Origin: Chitinophagaceae bacterium
GTDB lineage: Bacteria > Bacteroidota > Bacteroidia > Chitinophagales > Chitinophagaceae
Assembly: GCA_004028795.1 (NCBI GenBank)
Contig: SAIW01000006.1
Coordinates: forward strand, 62,001 to 126,000
DNA length: 64,000 bases
Direction: 5' to 3'
A program made the translations under genes and the position numbers. This document shows, piece by piece, positions 51,348 through 59,420 of the stretch. Within the stretch, counting starts at the first letter, position 1; each line of letters starts with the position of its first letter. Below the pieces are notes generated by a model. It had not been told where the DNA came from. It did no database searches and saw nothing but the letters and a program-made list of their open reading frames with translations.

Positions 51348-51441
51348 GCTGTAATTTTTTATATCAGTTTTCAATGATTATGCCAAACTTACTTTTGCTG
51401 CTTTCAATCAACTTTTTATAACATAAGCTGTTGTAAGTGGT

Positions 51442-51720
51442 ATGAAAAATATTTTTTCAACTGAAGATACAGACCGCATTATTGAAATGGCTTGGGAAGA
51501 CCGTACACCTTTTGAAGCCATTGAATTTCAATTTGGATTGAAGGAAAAAGAAGTGATTGAATTAATGCGGAAACAAATGAAACCTTCAAGCTTTACTATG
51601 TGGCGTAAACGCATGCAAACTAAAAAAACAAAACATGCATTTTTAAGAAGTGATGCGGTAACAAGGTTTAAATGTTCCAGACAAAAAACAATTTCACTCA
51701 ATAAAATAAGTAAACGATAA
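51442..51720 (+). CDS. TIGR03643-family protein
   Basis: The 92-residue protein has a helical N-terminal half (EDTDRIIEMAWEDRTPFEAI, EFQFGLKEKEVIELMRKQM) and a basic C-terminal half (MWRKRMQTKKTKH). This matches the small TIGR03643 family of unknown function, which looks nucleic-acid binding from its charge. It abuts the stop codon of the convergent metallophosphoesterase gene with no gap. Confidence 0.78.
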   Translation: MKNIFSTEDTDRIIEMAWEDRTPFEAIEFQFGLKEKEVIELMRKQMKPSSFTMWRKRMQTKKTKHAFLRSDAVTRFKCSRQKTISLNKISKR

Positions 51721-52968
51721 TTAAGCCAATTCTATCAAGGTTATTTCGGGTAAAATACCTACTCTGCCCGGATAACCGATAAAACCAAAACCCCTGTTTA
51801 CATATAATTTCTGTTTGCCTTCTTCATATAAACCTGCCCATTGTTTATACATCCATTGTACAGGGCTCCATTTAAAATAAGGATTTTCTATACCGAATTG
51901 AAAGCCATGTGTATGGCCTGCCAGCATTAAATCTATATCGGCGTATTTGGTTCTAACTTCTGCATCCCAATGGCTGGGGTCGTGGCTCATTAAAATTTTG
52001 AAAGCATATTTTTCTGTACCGGGGTAAGCTTCATTCATTTTACCGTATTTAGGAAATCTTCCTTTAGCTCCCCAGTTTTCAATTCCTAATAAAGCAATGG
52101 CATCGTTGCCTTTAGTTAAAGCAACATGTTCATTCATCAATAAACGCCAATTCATGGCTGCATGCACCTGTTTTAATTGCTCTAAATTTTTTTGTTTTGC
52201 CTGCGGCGAAGGCCAGCTTGTATAATCTCCGTAATCATGGTTTCCCAAAGTGCTGTAAACGCCCATCGGTGCTTTTAGTTGATTGAATACATCAATGTAA
52301 TCATTCATTTCTTCATGCCTGTCGTTTACCAAATCTCCTGTAAACAAAATCAAATCTGCATATTGTTGCATTATTAAATCAACGCCATGTTGTACTGCTG
52401 CTTTATTTTGAAAACTACCGCTATGTATGTCGCTGATATGAATAATTTTTAAACCTTTAAAGGCAGCAGGTAAATTATCAAAAGCCAGTTTTACTTTTCT
52501 TACCTGATAATTGTATTTATTACTGAAGCCATACAATAATGTTCCGAATAAGCCTGCACCAACACCTAAGCCCAACCAACTCATAAAAACAGAACGTGAA
52601 ATATTACCCCCTTCATCAGCAAAATGAGCTCCTGTATTGGGAAAGACTTTACTGCCGATCCACATAAACAGCCTGCGTAAATCATCAATTAAAAAGAATA
52701 AAGAGCCTACTAATTTGGCAAAAAATAATCCTGCTATAATTGCAAAAACGTAGTTGCGAAAAATTTTTGAAGTTTGCAAAGCCTGAATGTATGGAAATGA
52801 AACAAGCATTACCAATGCAGCTACTGAAATTGCCCAATAAACAACAGTTACTGTTAACCTTGTTTTATCAGATGAGTTTTGCGATACAGATTTTACTGAC
52901 TGAAACACATACCAATCAAGCAAAACCATAATTAAACCAATAATCAACCACGTGTTAGCATTACGCAT
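51721..52968 (-). CDS. Membrane-anchored metallophosphoesterase
   Basis: The 415-residue protein has four to five N-terminal transmembrane helices (residues up to about 160) and a C-terminal calcineurin-like domain. The motifs are ISDIHSGSF, TGDLVNDRHEE, GNHDYGD, MSHDP, and AGHTHGFQFG. YaeI-type membrane-bound phosphoesterases act on UDP-diacylglucosamine or cyclic nucleotides in related proteins; the substrate is unknown here. The frame opens with TTG at 52995, but the ATG at 52968 starts just before helix 1. Confidence 0.85.
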   Translation of the reverse strand: MRNANTWLIIGLIMVLLDWYVFQSVKSVSQNSSDKTRLTVTVVYWAISVAALVMLVSFPYIQALQTSKIFRNYVFAIIAGLFFAKLVGSLFFLIDDLRRLFMWIGSKVFPNTGAHFADEGGNISRSVFMSWLGLGVGAGLFGTLLYGFSNKYNYQVRKVKLAFDNLPAAFKGLKIIHISDIHSGSFQNKAAVQHGVDLIMQQYADLILFTGDLVNDRHEEMNDYIDVFNQLKAPMGVYSTLGNHDYGDYTSWPSPQAKQKNLEQLKQVHAAMNWRLLMNEHVALTKGNDAIALLGIENWGAKGRFPKYGKMNEAYPGTEKYAFKILMSHDPSHWDAEVRTKYADIDLMLAGHTHGFQFGIENPYFKWSPVQWMYKQWAGLYEEGKQKLYVNRGFGFIGYPGRVGILPEITLIELA

Positions 52969-53073
52969 ATTCCATTTTTTAGCAAAGACGAACAACTTAT
53001 TAAATTATTGTTGCCGGCAACAACTATAAACAAAAGTGGACGTATTTTGTTAATTATTCCAAACTTTAAAACT

Positions 53074-53757
53074 ATGAAATTTACTTATTACGGTCACTCC
53101 TGTTTTTCAGTAGAGATTAAAGGAAAAGCCATTTTGTTTGACCCATTTATTACTTACAATGAATTGGCAAAAAATGTAAACATTGAAACAATTCCTGCAG
53201 ATTATATTTTTATCAGTCATGGTCATCAAGACCATATTGCCGATGCAGTAAGCATAGCCAAAAGAACCGGTGCAACCTGTGTTGCCAATTTTGAAGTGGC
53301 AACCTGGTTAAATAAAAACGGAGTAGAAAAAACATTACCGCTGAATCAAGGCGGGCCGATAAATTTTGATTTTGGAACAGTAAGAGGTACTAATGCAGTA
53401 CATTCATCAGGCTTACCCGATGGCTCTTATGGTGGTAATCCTTTAGGTTTTCTTTTTACCACCGAAGAAGGTAATTTTTATTTTGCGGGAGATACTGCAT
53501 TAACCATGGATATGCAACTGATACCTGTTTGGGCAAATATTAATTTTGCTGTATTACCCATTGGCGGCCATTTTACAATGGATGCTGCTGATGCCTTAAA
53601 AGCAGCGGAATTCACAAAAACCAACACAGTTATTGGTGTTCATTACGACACATTCGGTTTTATTAAGATTGATAAGTCAGCCGTTACAGAATTATTTAAA
53701 GCTGAAGGTAAAAACATTTTACTACCTGCTATTGGCGAAACAATTACCATCAATTAG
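53074..53757 (+). CDS. UPF0173-type MBL-fold metal-dependent hydrolase
   Basis: The 227-residue protein starts MKFTYYGHSCFSVEIKGK, typical of the UPF0173 (YtkL-like) family. The metal motif is SHGHQDHIADA (H-x-H-x-D-H), with later ligands in AVHSSG, FAGDTAL and GVHYDTF. Substrate is unknown. There is no signal peptide, so it is cytoplasmic. An upstream ATG at 53008 adds unconserved residues, so I start at 53074. A terminator follows. Confidence 0.88.
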   Translation: MKFTYYGHSCFSVEIKGKAILFDPFITYNELAKNVNIETIPADYIFISHGHQDHIADAVSIAKRTGATCVANFEVATWLNKNGVEKTLPLNQGGPINFDFGTVRGTNAVHSSGLPDGSYGGNPLGFLFTTEEGNFYFAGDTALTMDMQLIPVWANINFAVLPIGGHFTMDAADALKAAEFTKTNTVIGVHYDTFGFIKIDKSAVTELFKAEGKNILLPAIGETITIN

Positions 53758-53781
53758 TATTTTCAAATTCATAAAAGCAAT

Positions 53782-53818
53782 AAAAGCCGCCTTTGTAAGA
53801 TAATGGCGGCTTTTGTTT
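53782..53818 (+). terminator. Rho-independent terminator
   Basis: AAAAGCCGCC (53782-53791) pairs perfectly with GGCGGCTTTT (53805-53814), and a T-rich tail follows. It separates the MBL hydrolase from the parAB operon. Confidence 0.88.
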
Positions 53819-53860
53819 TGGGGATAATTGTTTAAAAAATCTTGCCCCTTTATTATCTTC

Positions 53861-53890
53861 TTTGTTATGAAACATAATACTTTAGATTTG
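53861..53890 (+). promoter_or_regulatory. Promoter, parAB operon
   Basis: TTTG (53861-53864), 18 nt, then TAGATTTG (53883-53890) match the Bacteroidetes -33/-7 consensus closely. This is the best full promoter I see in the window. The parA ATG is 51 nt past the -7 element. Confidence 0.65.
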
Positions 53891-53941
53891 CAGACTTAGC
53901 TTAAGTTTTAATTTAAACCAATCAATCTCAGAACCCTAATT

Positions 53942-54742
53942 ATGGCAAGAATTATTGGCGTAGCAAATCAAAAAGGCGGTGTAGGTAAAACAACAACGGC
54001 TATTAACGTAGCTGCAAGCCTTGCTGTGCTTGAGTTTAATACTTTATTGGTTGATGCAGACCCGCAGGCAAACAGTACTACAGGTACCGGTTTTGATTTA
54101 CATAATATTACCAGCAGTTTGTACGATTGTATGGTAAATAATGCAAAAGCTGCCGATGTAATTTTAAAAAGTGAAATGCCTCACTTAGATGTTTTACCCA
54201 GCCATATAGATTTGGTAGGTGCAGAAATTGAAATGATTAATTATCCTAACAGAGAAAATGTAATGAAGAATCTGTTAGAGCCCATTAAACACAAATACGA
54301 TTTTATTATTATAGACTGTTCTCCGTCTTTAGGTTTAACAACAGTCAATTCATTAGTTGCCAGCGATAGTGTTATTGTACCGGTGCAATGCGAATTCTTT
54401 GCTTTGGAAGGTTTAGGTAAATTATTAAATACAGTAAAAATTGTTCAGAACCGCTTAAACCCCGATTTACAAATTGAAGGTATTTTAATGACGATGTATG
54501 ACGGGCGTTTACGTTTATGCAACCAGGTGGTAAGTGAAGTAAGAAGACATTTTGATGATATTGTTTTCTCAACCATTATTCATAGAAATACAAGATTAAG
54601 TGAAGCCCCGAGTGTTGGTAAACCTGCTATTTTATACGATGCAGAAAGTAAGGGTTCCATTAACTATTTAAACCTTGCCAAAGAAATTCTGCAAAAGAAT
54701 GAAATGACGAAAATGACTAATGAAGAGAGAATTATTGAGTAA
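53942..54742 (+). CDS. parA: Chromosome partitioning ATPase ParA (Soj)
   Basis: The 266-residue ParA/MinD-type ATPase has the deviant Walker [10 protein letters not shown] at 11-19 (with the signature lysine), Walker A' DADPQANST, and Walker [11 protein letters not shown]. It binds DNA nonspecifically and pulls ParB-parS complexes apart during chromosome segregation. It is first in the cluster parA-parB-DUF5683-dapB, the common Bacteroidetes arrangement. No parS-like TGTTTCACGTGAAACA was spotted by eye in the window. Confidence 0.95.
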   Translation: MARIIGVANQKGGVGKTTTAINVAASLAVLEFNTLLVDADPQANSTTGTGFDLHNITSSLYDCMVNNAKAADVILKSEMPHLDVLPSHIDLVGAEIEMINYPNRENVMKNLLEPIKHKYDFIIIDCSPSLGLTTVNSLVASDSVIVPVQCEFFALEGLGKLLNTVKIVQNRLNPDLQIEGILMTMYDGRLRLCNQVVSEVRRHFDDIVFSTIIHRNTRLSEAPSVGKPAILYDAESKGSINYLNLAKEILQKNEMTKMTNEERIIE

Positions 54743-54834
54743 AAAGTTTAATTGTTCAAAGGTTTAAAAGTTTAAAGTCGATTAAGCTTTCTAATAACCC
54801 ATTGAACTTTTAAACATTAAACTTTAAACTGAAC
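54743..54834 (+). repeat. TTTAAA phrase-repeat spacer between parA and parB
   Basis: The 92-nt gap is built of related phrases GTTCAAAGGTTTAAAAGTTT and GAACTTTTAAACATTAAACT, the two sides partly inverted. This type of TTTAAA-based repeat is common in Bacteroidetes spacers and could form a weak hairpin in the operon mRNA. Confidence 0.5.
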
Positions 54835-55758
54835 ATGACCACACCCAAACAAAATAAAGATGCAATTGGCAAAGGCTTAAGAAGCCTGCTAAAAAATATT
54901 GATGAAGATTTAAAAACAACTGCCGGTACTTTAAAGAATGAAGTTGTTGAGAAAACGGTTACTTCTATCAGAGTTAATATTGATGATATTCAGATTAACC
55001 CGAAACAACCGCGTAGAGATTTTGATGAATATGCATTGAGTGAGTTAGCAGCATCTATAAAAATGCATGATATCATTCAACCGTTAACAGTTTCGAAATT
55101 AGCTAACGGAAAATATCAATTAATTGCAGGCGAAAGAAGATTCAGAGCATCTAAATTGGCGGGATTAAAAGATGTGCCTGTTTATATTCGTCAGGCTAAC
55201 GATGCTGAATTATTAGAGCTCGCTTTATTAGAAAATTTACAAAGAGAAAATCTTAATGCAATAGAAATAGGCTTAAGCTACAAGCGTATGATGGAAGAAT
55301 TAAATTATACGCAGGAGCAGGTTGCAGAAAGAATGGGCAAAGAAAGAACAACAGTTACCAATTACATACGTTTACTTAAACTTCCACCCGATATTCAGTT
55401 GGCTGTTCGCAACGGCAACCTTTCAATGGGCCATGCAAGAGCATTGATAAATATTGATACGGTTGATAAGCAGTTATACGTGTACACTGAAATAAAAAGT
55501 AAACAACTAAGTGTAAGACAAACAGAAGACCTTGTTAGAAAACTATATAAAAACGGCGAAGGCAATGCAGTTAAATCTTCTCTAAAAAATGAATTACCCC
55601 CCGCCTACAAAAAAATAGAAGATACTTTAGCATCTCATTTCGGTACCAAAGTAAAATTGGTGCATAATAAAAAAGGTTATGGCTCTATTACAGTTGAGTA
55701 TTTTTCTTTACAGGAATTTAATAAAATACTCGATCAGATGAATGTAACCATCAGTTAG
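54835..55758 (+). CDS. parB: Chromosome partitioning protein ParB (Spo0J, CTPase clamp)
   Basis: The 307-residue protein has the ParB N-terminal CTP-binding region (IQINPKQPRRDFDEYAL, then GERRFRASKLAG and LLENLQRENL), the central HTH (YTQEQVAERMGKERTTVTNYIRLLKL around residues 160-185), and a C-terminal dimerisation part. It loads onto parS sites and spreads as a clamp, and with ParA drives segregation. It follows parA after a 92-nt repeat spacer. Confidence 0.94.
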   Translation: MTTPKQNKDAIGKGLRSLLKNIDEDLKTTAGTLKNEVVEKTVTSIRVNIDDIQINPKQPRRDFDEYALSELAASIKMHDIIQPLTVSKLANGKYQLIAGERRFRASKLAGLKDVPVYIRQANDAELLELALLENLQRENLNAIEIGLSYKRMMEELNYTQEQVAERMGKERTTVTNYIRLLKLPPDIQLAVRNGNLSMGHARALINIDTVDKQLYVYTEIKSKQLSVRQTEDLVRKLYKNGEGNAVKSSLKNELPPAYKKIEDTLASHFGTKVKLVHNKKGYGSITVEYFSLQEFNKILDQMNVTIS

Positions 55759-55763
55759 TATTA

Positions 55764-56495
55764 ATGAAGTTGATTTTTACCATACTCATTACATTATTTT
55801 TTTCTGTAATTATTGCAAAGGCTCAGGATGATAAGAAAAACTTATCATCAACTACTTTATTAACTACAACTGATTCAACTACAAAAAAGAAAATGATTGT
55901 TGTTGACACAGCTATAAAAAAGGGGACAACTATCAGTATTATTAGAAAACCTCACGACCCGCACAAAGCAACTATGCGTTCCTTAATACTACCGGGGCTT
56001 GGTCAGACATATAACCGTGAGTACTGGAAAATACCAATTGTGTACGGTGTTTTATCAATTCCGGTAATTACTTTTATTTTTAATAATAAGGAGTTTAAGA
56101 AAATAGATTTTGCATATAATGCATTGTTTAAAGCAACATACGGAAGCACCGGTTTGGGAAGTCCTACTTCAGCAGATTCATCGGATTTAAAAAATTATGT
56201 TGATAATGAAATTAAACCCGGCATTTTAGCCGGCAGAATTGATTTGGCAGCATTGCAAAATGCAAGAAATGCTTACAGAAAAAACAGAGATTATTCTGTG
56301 TTCTGGTTCTTAATTGCCTGGGGTATAAATGTCGCAGATGCTACTGTTTTCGGGCATTTAAAGAATTTCAATGTAAGCCCGGATTTAAGTATGAAACTAA
56401 GGCCAACCTTTGACCCTGTAACAAAAGTAGCCGGCGTTGGCTTGGTATTTAATTTCAGGAATGATACTAAGAAACTAAAAGAAGTAGTAAGATAA
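55764..56495 (+). CDS. DUF5683-domain membrane protein
   Basis: The 243-residue protein has a signal peptide (ending IIAKAQ), a Thr/Ser-rich stretch (residues about 25-55), then the conserved DUF5683 core with HKATMRSLILPGLGQTYNR and YWKIPIVYGVLSIPVITFIF, and a second hydrophobic helix FWFLIAWGINVADATVFGHL. Function is unknown, but the gene is regularly found between parB and dapB in Bacteroidetes. It starts 5 nt after parB, so co-transcription is near certain. Confidence 0.82.
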   Translation: MKLIFTILITLFFSVIIAKAQDDKKNLSSTTLLTTTDSTTKKKMIVVDTAIKKGTTISIIRKPHDPHKATMRSLILPGLGQTYNREYWKIPIVYGVLSIPVITFIFNNKEFKKIDFAYNALFKATYGSTGLGSPTSADSSDLKNYVDNEIKPGILAGRIDLAALQNARNAYRKNRDYSVFWFLIAWGINVADATVFGHLKNFNVSPDLSMKLRPTFDPVTKVAGVGLVFNFRNDTKKLKEVVR

Positions 56496-56499
56496 TTTT

Positions 56500-56583
56500 A
56501 TAATTAACAATGAATAATTGATAATGTAAGTTAATCTGCTCATCATAAGTTATTCATTATACTTTATTCACTATTCATTAAAA
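56500..56583 (+). repeat. AATTAACAATGAATAATTG phrase-repeat spacer
   Basis: The gap before dapB consists of phrases such as AACAATGAATAATTGATAAT and TTATTCATTATACTTTATTC with partial inversion. I see no gene or clear promoter in it. Confidence 0.45.
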
Positions 56584-56587
56584 AAAC

Positions 56588-57304
56588 ATGAACATTGCAT
56601 TAATAGGATACGGGAAAATGGGTAAAGCCATTGAAGCTATTGCTGTTGAAAAAGGCCACAACATTGTTTTAAAAATTGATTTACATAATGCTGAAGATTT
56701 TACAAAAGAGAATTTGTCTGAAGCAGATGTTGCCATTGAATTTACCAGTCCGCATAGTGCCTTTGATAATGTAATGAAGTGTTTATCTTTCAATATTCCG
56801 GTAGTTTGCGGTAGTACAGGTTGGTTAGATAAATGGTTAGAAGTAAAAAATTATTGCGAATCAACAAACGGTGCATTAGTTTATGCAAGTAATTACAGCA
56901 TTGGTGTGAATTTATTTTTTGAGCTGAATACTTACTTAGCTAAACTGATGAATAAGCATAAAGAGTACGATGTTATAATGGAAGAAATTCATCATACGCA
57001 AAAAAAAGATGCACCAAGCGGTACCGCTATAACCCTTGCTGAGCAGGTATTACAAAATATTGATACAAAAGAAAAATGGGTTAATCACTTAAGCGAAAAT
57101 CCATCAGACTTAACAATTATTTCAGAAAGAATTGACCCCGCACCCGGTACACATAAAATAAAATATCATTCAATTGTAGATGATATTGAAATTATCCATA
57201 CGGCACATAGCCGAACAGGTTTTGCAAGCGGTGCTGTTTTAGCTGCCGAATTTTTAAAAGGTAAAAAAGGAATTTTTGGTATGAAAGAAGTATTGGGTTT
57301 ATAA
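56588..57304 (+). CDS. dapB: 4-hydroxy-tetrahydrodipicolinate reductase
   Basis: DapB reduces hydroxy-tetrahydrodipicolinate to tetrahydrodipicolinate in lysine and diaminopimelate synthesis, supplying the cell wall. The 238-residue protein has the NAD(P)H-binding start MNIALIGYGKMGKAIE, the CGSTGW loop, and the catalytic EEIHHTQKKDAPSGTA with its His-His and Lys. It ends the parAB cluster. Its last 6 nt overlap the stop end of the convergent outer-membrane protein gene. Confidence 0.94.
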   Translation: MNIALIGYGKMGKAIEAIAVEKGHNIVLKIDLHNAEDFTKENLSEADVAIEFTSPHSAFDNVMKCLSFNIPVVCGSTGWLDKWLEVKNYCESTNGALVYASNYSIGVNLFFELNTYLAKLMNKHKEYDVIMEEIHHTQKKDAPSGTAITLAEQVLQNIDTKEKWVNHLSENPSDLTIISERIDPAPGTHKIKYHSIVDDIEIIHTAHSRTGFASGAVLAAEFLKGKKGIFGMKEVLGL

Positions 57305-57826
57305 TTTAAAAGCCAAACCTGCTTTTAATAATATTGAATTTGCATTGATTGATGGAGAGGAATTAGCAACCTGATAACCTGTGTAAGCTGCACCTATTTC
57401 AACTACACCTAAAAATTTAAAACCTGCTCCAACTTCATATAAAAAACTACTGCCACTGCTTGCTCCGGATGCATCAGAATTTTGAGAGGCAACGCCAACA
57501 GCCCCGTTCACAAATAATCCTAACAACAAATAATGACGAATACCTACTTTAAAAGGAACTACTTTATACTTATAAGATGTGCTTGAAAATGGATAATTAA
57601 TGTACCCGGTAGATGCATATAACAGGTTTTTTCCTAATCCTATGCCTCCACCAACTTCAAAACCGGTACCGCCATTAACAGATTTACTAAAATCTCCCTG
57701 CGGATTGGCATAAGTAAAATTGCCGAATGCCAATACTTTAGGCAGCTTAATAATTTGTGCGTTCGTACTTACAGAAAACAATAACGTAATAACGGAAAGA
57801 GCCAAAAAATTAGTTACTTTGAGCAT
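57299..57826 (-). CDS. Small outer-membrane beta-barrel protein
   Basis: The 175-residue protein has a signal peptide (ending VSTNAQ) and glycine-rich amphipathic strands (GGTGFEVGGGIGLGKNLLYA, then VGIRHYLLLGLFVNGAVGV and GAGFKFLGVVEIGAAYTG), ending in ILLKAGLAFKL. That is an eight-stranded OmpA/OmpX-like barrel. Function is unknown. It overlaps dapB by 6 nt at the 3' end and is divergent from the Rrf2 gene, 42 nt away. Confidence 0.75.
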   Translation of the reverse strand: MLKVTNFLALSVITLLFSVSTNAQIIKLPKVLAFGNFTYANPQGDFSKSVNGGTGFEVGGGIGLGKNLLYASTGYINYPFSSTSYKYKVVPFKVGIRHYLLLGLFVNGAVGVASQNSDASGASSGSSFLYEVGAGFKFLGVVEIGAAYTGYQVANSSPSINANSILLKAGLAFKL

Positions 57827-57868
57827 ATTGACTATTTTTAATTTTAAAGAGTAGGCACAAAATAAGCT

Positions 57869-58285
57869 ATGTTATCCAAAAAAACACAATATGCTTTTAA
57901 GGCTTTAATGTATTTAGCCGAAAAAGATAAAGATGGTCCTGTATTAATTGCAGAAATTTCAAAAAAGAAAAAAATTCCGCTGAAGTTCTTAGAAAATATT
58001 TTATTAGAATTAAAAAAAGCAGAAATATTAGACAGTAAAAAAGGTAAAGGCGGTGGTTACTTTTTTAGAGTAGCACCATCAAAAATTAAACTGGCAAAAA
58101 TTATGCGTTTGGTTGATGGGCCGATTGCTTTGTTGCCTTGTGTAAGTTTAAATTTCTATGAACGATGTAAAAACTGTGATGAAAAATTCTGCGGATTGAA
58201 TAAAGTGATGATTGAAGTAAGAGATTCATCGTTAGCTATTTTAGAAAACAAAACCGTTGCAGATATTGCCGGAAAAACTATTTAA
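57869..58285 (+). CDS. Rrf2-family transcriptional regulator
   Basis: The 138-residue protein has the Rrf2 winged HTH (MLSKKTQYAFKALMYLAEKD, then LKFLENILLELKKAEILDSKKGKGGGY) and four cysteines: C91, C100, C103 and C108. In relatives such as IscR and NsrR, three cysteines hold an iron-sulfur cluster that senses iron-sulfur status or NO, so a cluster is plausible here. The downstream outer-membrane protein gene starts 20 nt on and may be a target or partner. Confidence 0.85.
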   Translation: MLSKKTQYAFKALMYLAEKDKDGPVLIAEISKKKKIPLKFLENILLELKKAEILDSKKGKGGGYFFRVAPSKIKLAKIMRLVDGPIALLPCVSLNFYERCKNCDEKFCGLNKVMIEVRDSSLAILENKTVADIAGKTI

Positions 58286-58305
58286 CCTAACCAATACCAA
58301 TTTGT

Positions 58306-59115
58306 ATGAAAAAAAACCTTATTACAAGTATTGTTACCTGCCTTTGTGTTATTAATTATTCATTCGCTCAGGTGGTAGATACTGCTGTTGTAAAAAAAAC
58401 TAAAGTTTACGCATCGGGCAGAAACATTATTAAAACGAATCTGAGTTCATTGGCATTCAGTAATTATAGTTTTACATATGAAAGAGCTATTGGAAAGAAA
58501 GCATCAGTTTCATTAAACTATCGCTTTATGCCTAACGGAGATATGCCTTATCAAAGTCAGGTTAAAGAACTTATTAAAGATAACACTATTGACTTCGGTA
58601 ATTTTAAAATAGGTGGTTATGCTTTAACTCCTGAATTCAGATTATACAGTCACAAAAACATGAGAGGTTTTTACATTGCTCTATATGGAAGATACTCAAG
58701 TTTTGATATGACTATTCCTATTAAATATACTTATACAACACCCGCTGGTAGTAACACAAAGTCTGCTTTATTTACAGGAAATGTTTCTGCAACAAGTGGT
58801 GGTTTTATGATTGGCACACAACATAATATTTTCAAAAATTGTGTAATTGATATATGGATTGTTGGTGCACATTTCGGCAACAGCTCATCAAAAGATTTAA
58901 AAGCCACTTTCAATCCTGCATTGTCCGGCACACCACCTGCACCGGGTTATAAAAGTGAACAACAAGCAATGCAGGATGCCATTAATGGTATTGATGCATC
59001 ACCATTTAAAGTAACAGGTAAAGTTGATGCATCAGGTTCTTTTGCAACCTTAGATGCATCAGGCCCTTGGTTAGGCATCAGAGGTTTGGGCATTAATTTC
59101 GGAGTAAGATTTTAA
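58306..59115 (+). CDS. Outer-membrane beta-barrel protein (DUF3575-like)
   Basis: The 269-residue product has a signal peptide (ending YSFAQ) followed by strands typical of a small barrel: NIIKTNLSSLAFSNYSFTYE, YALTPEFRLYS, GFYIALYGRYSSF, and a terminal GINFGVRF. It resembles DUF3575-type outer-membrane proteins. A longer middle part (about 190-245) rich in alanine and proline may be a loop. It follows the Rrf2 gene and is probably in its transcript. Confidence 0.72.
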   Translation: MKKNLITSIVTCLCVINYSFAQVVDTAVVKKTKVYASGRNIIKTNLSSLAFSNYSFTYERAIGKKASVSLNYRFMPNGDMPYQSQVKELIKDNTIDFGNFKIGGYALTPEFRLYSHKNMRGFYIALYGRYSSFDMTIPIKYTYTTPAGSNTKSALFTGNVSATSGGFMIGTQHNIFKNCVIDIWIVGAHFGNSSSKDLKATFNPALSGTPPAPGYKSEQQAMQDAINGIDASPFKVTGKVDASGSFATLDASGPWLGIRGLGINFGVRF

Positions 59116-59129
59116 ATGTTTTATAGTAG

Positions 59130-59212
59130 GTCATTTCGAGGTTCGTGCCGAGAAATCTTATTTAAGTAGAAAAGAAGATTTCTCGTTGGGCATGAACCAA
59201 TCTCGAAATGAC
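59130..59212 (+). repeat. GTCATTTCGA-family hairpin, copy R5
   Basis: GTCATTTCGAGGTTCGTGCC at the left and CCAATCTCGAAATGAC at the right are inverted, with AGAAATCTTATTTAAG and AGAAGATTTCTCGTTGGGC inside. It is a well-preserved copy. Confidence 0.8.
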
Positions 59213-59270
59213 AATCAAAACACTTCAACTATAACTTGTCTCCAAAGGAGCCCTTAGGACAATTCAACAA

Positions 59271-59303
59271 AAAAAGTCAATCATTAATGTGATTGACTTT
59301 TTA
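59271..59303. terminator. Bidirectional rho-independent terminator
   Basis: AAAAAGTCAATCA (59271-59283) and TGATTGACTTTTT (59290-59302) form a perfect 13-bp stem with runs on both sides. It could end the outer-membrane protein gene and the convergent dehydrogenase gene. Confidence 0.85.
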
Positions 59304-59420
59304 TATTACTTACATATTTAAAAATACCTCTCATTAAACGTAGCATTCGCTGAATATATTTCAGCGTATTTAGCGATTTCTGCGAGAAAAAATTTTCGAA
59401 TTACTTTGCATTGCTGTTTA

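Larger units (their letters stand above)
59116..59420. other. Gene-free gap made of repeats and a terminator
   Basis: This 305-nt gap between the outer-membrane protein and the threonine dehydrogenase holds hairpin R5 (59130-59212), a TCTCCAAAGGAGCCCTTAGG phrase (59239-59258), a terminator (59271-59303) and TTCAGCG phrases (59347-59390: CGCTGAATATATTTCAGCGT and more). I see no coding sequence in it. Confidence 0.65.

Noticed and set aside
53758-55758. parS site near parAB
   Set aside because: I looked for TGTTTCACGTGAAACA-like sequence and found none by eye; a motif search is needed to be sure.
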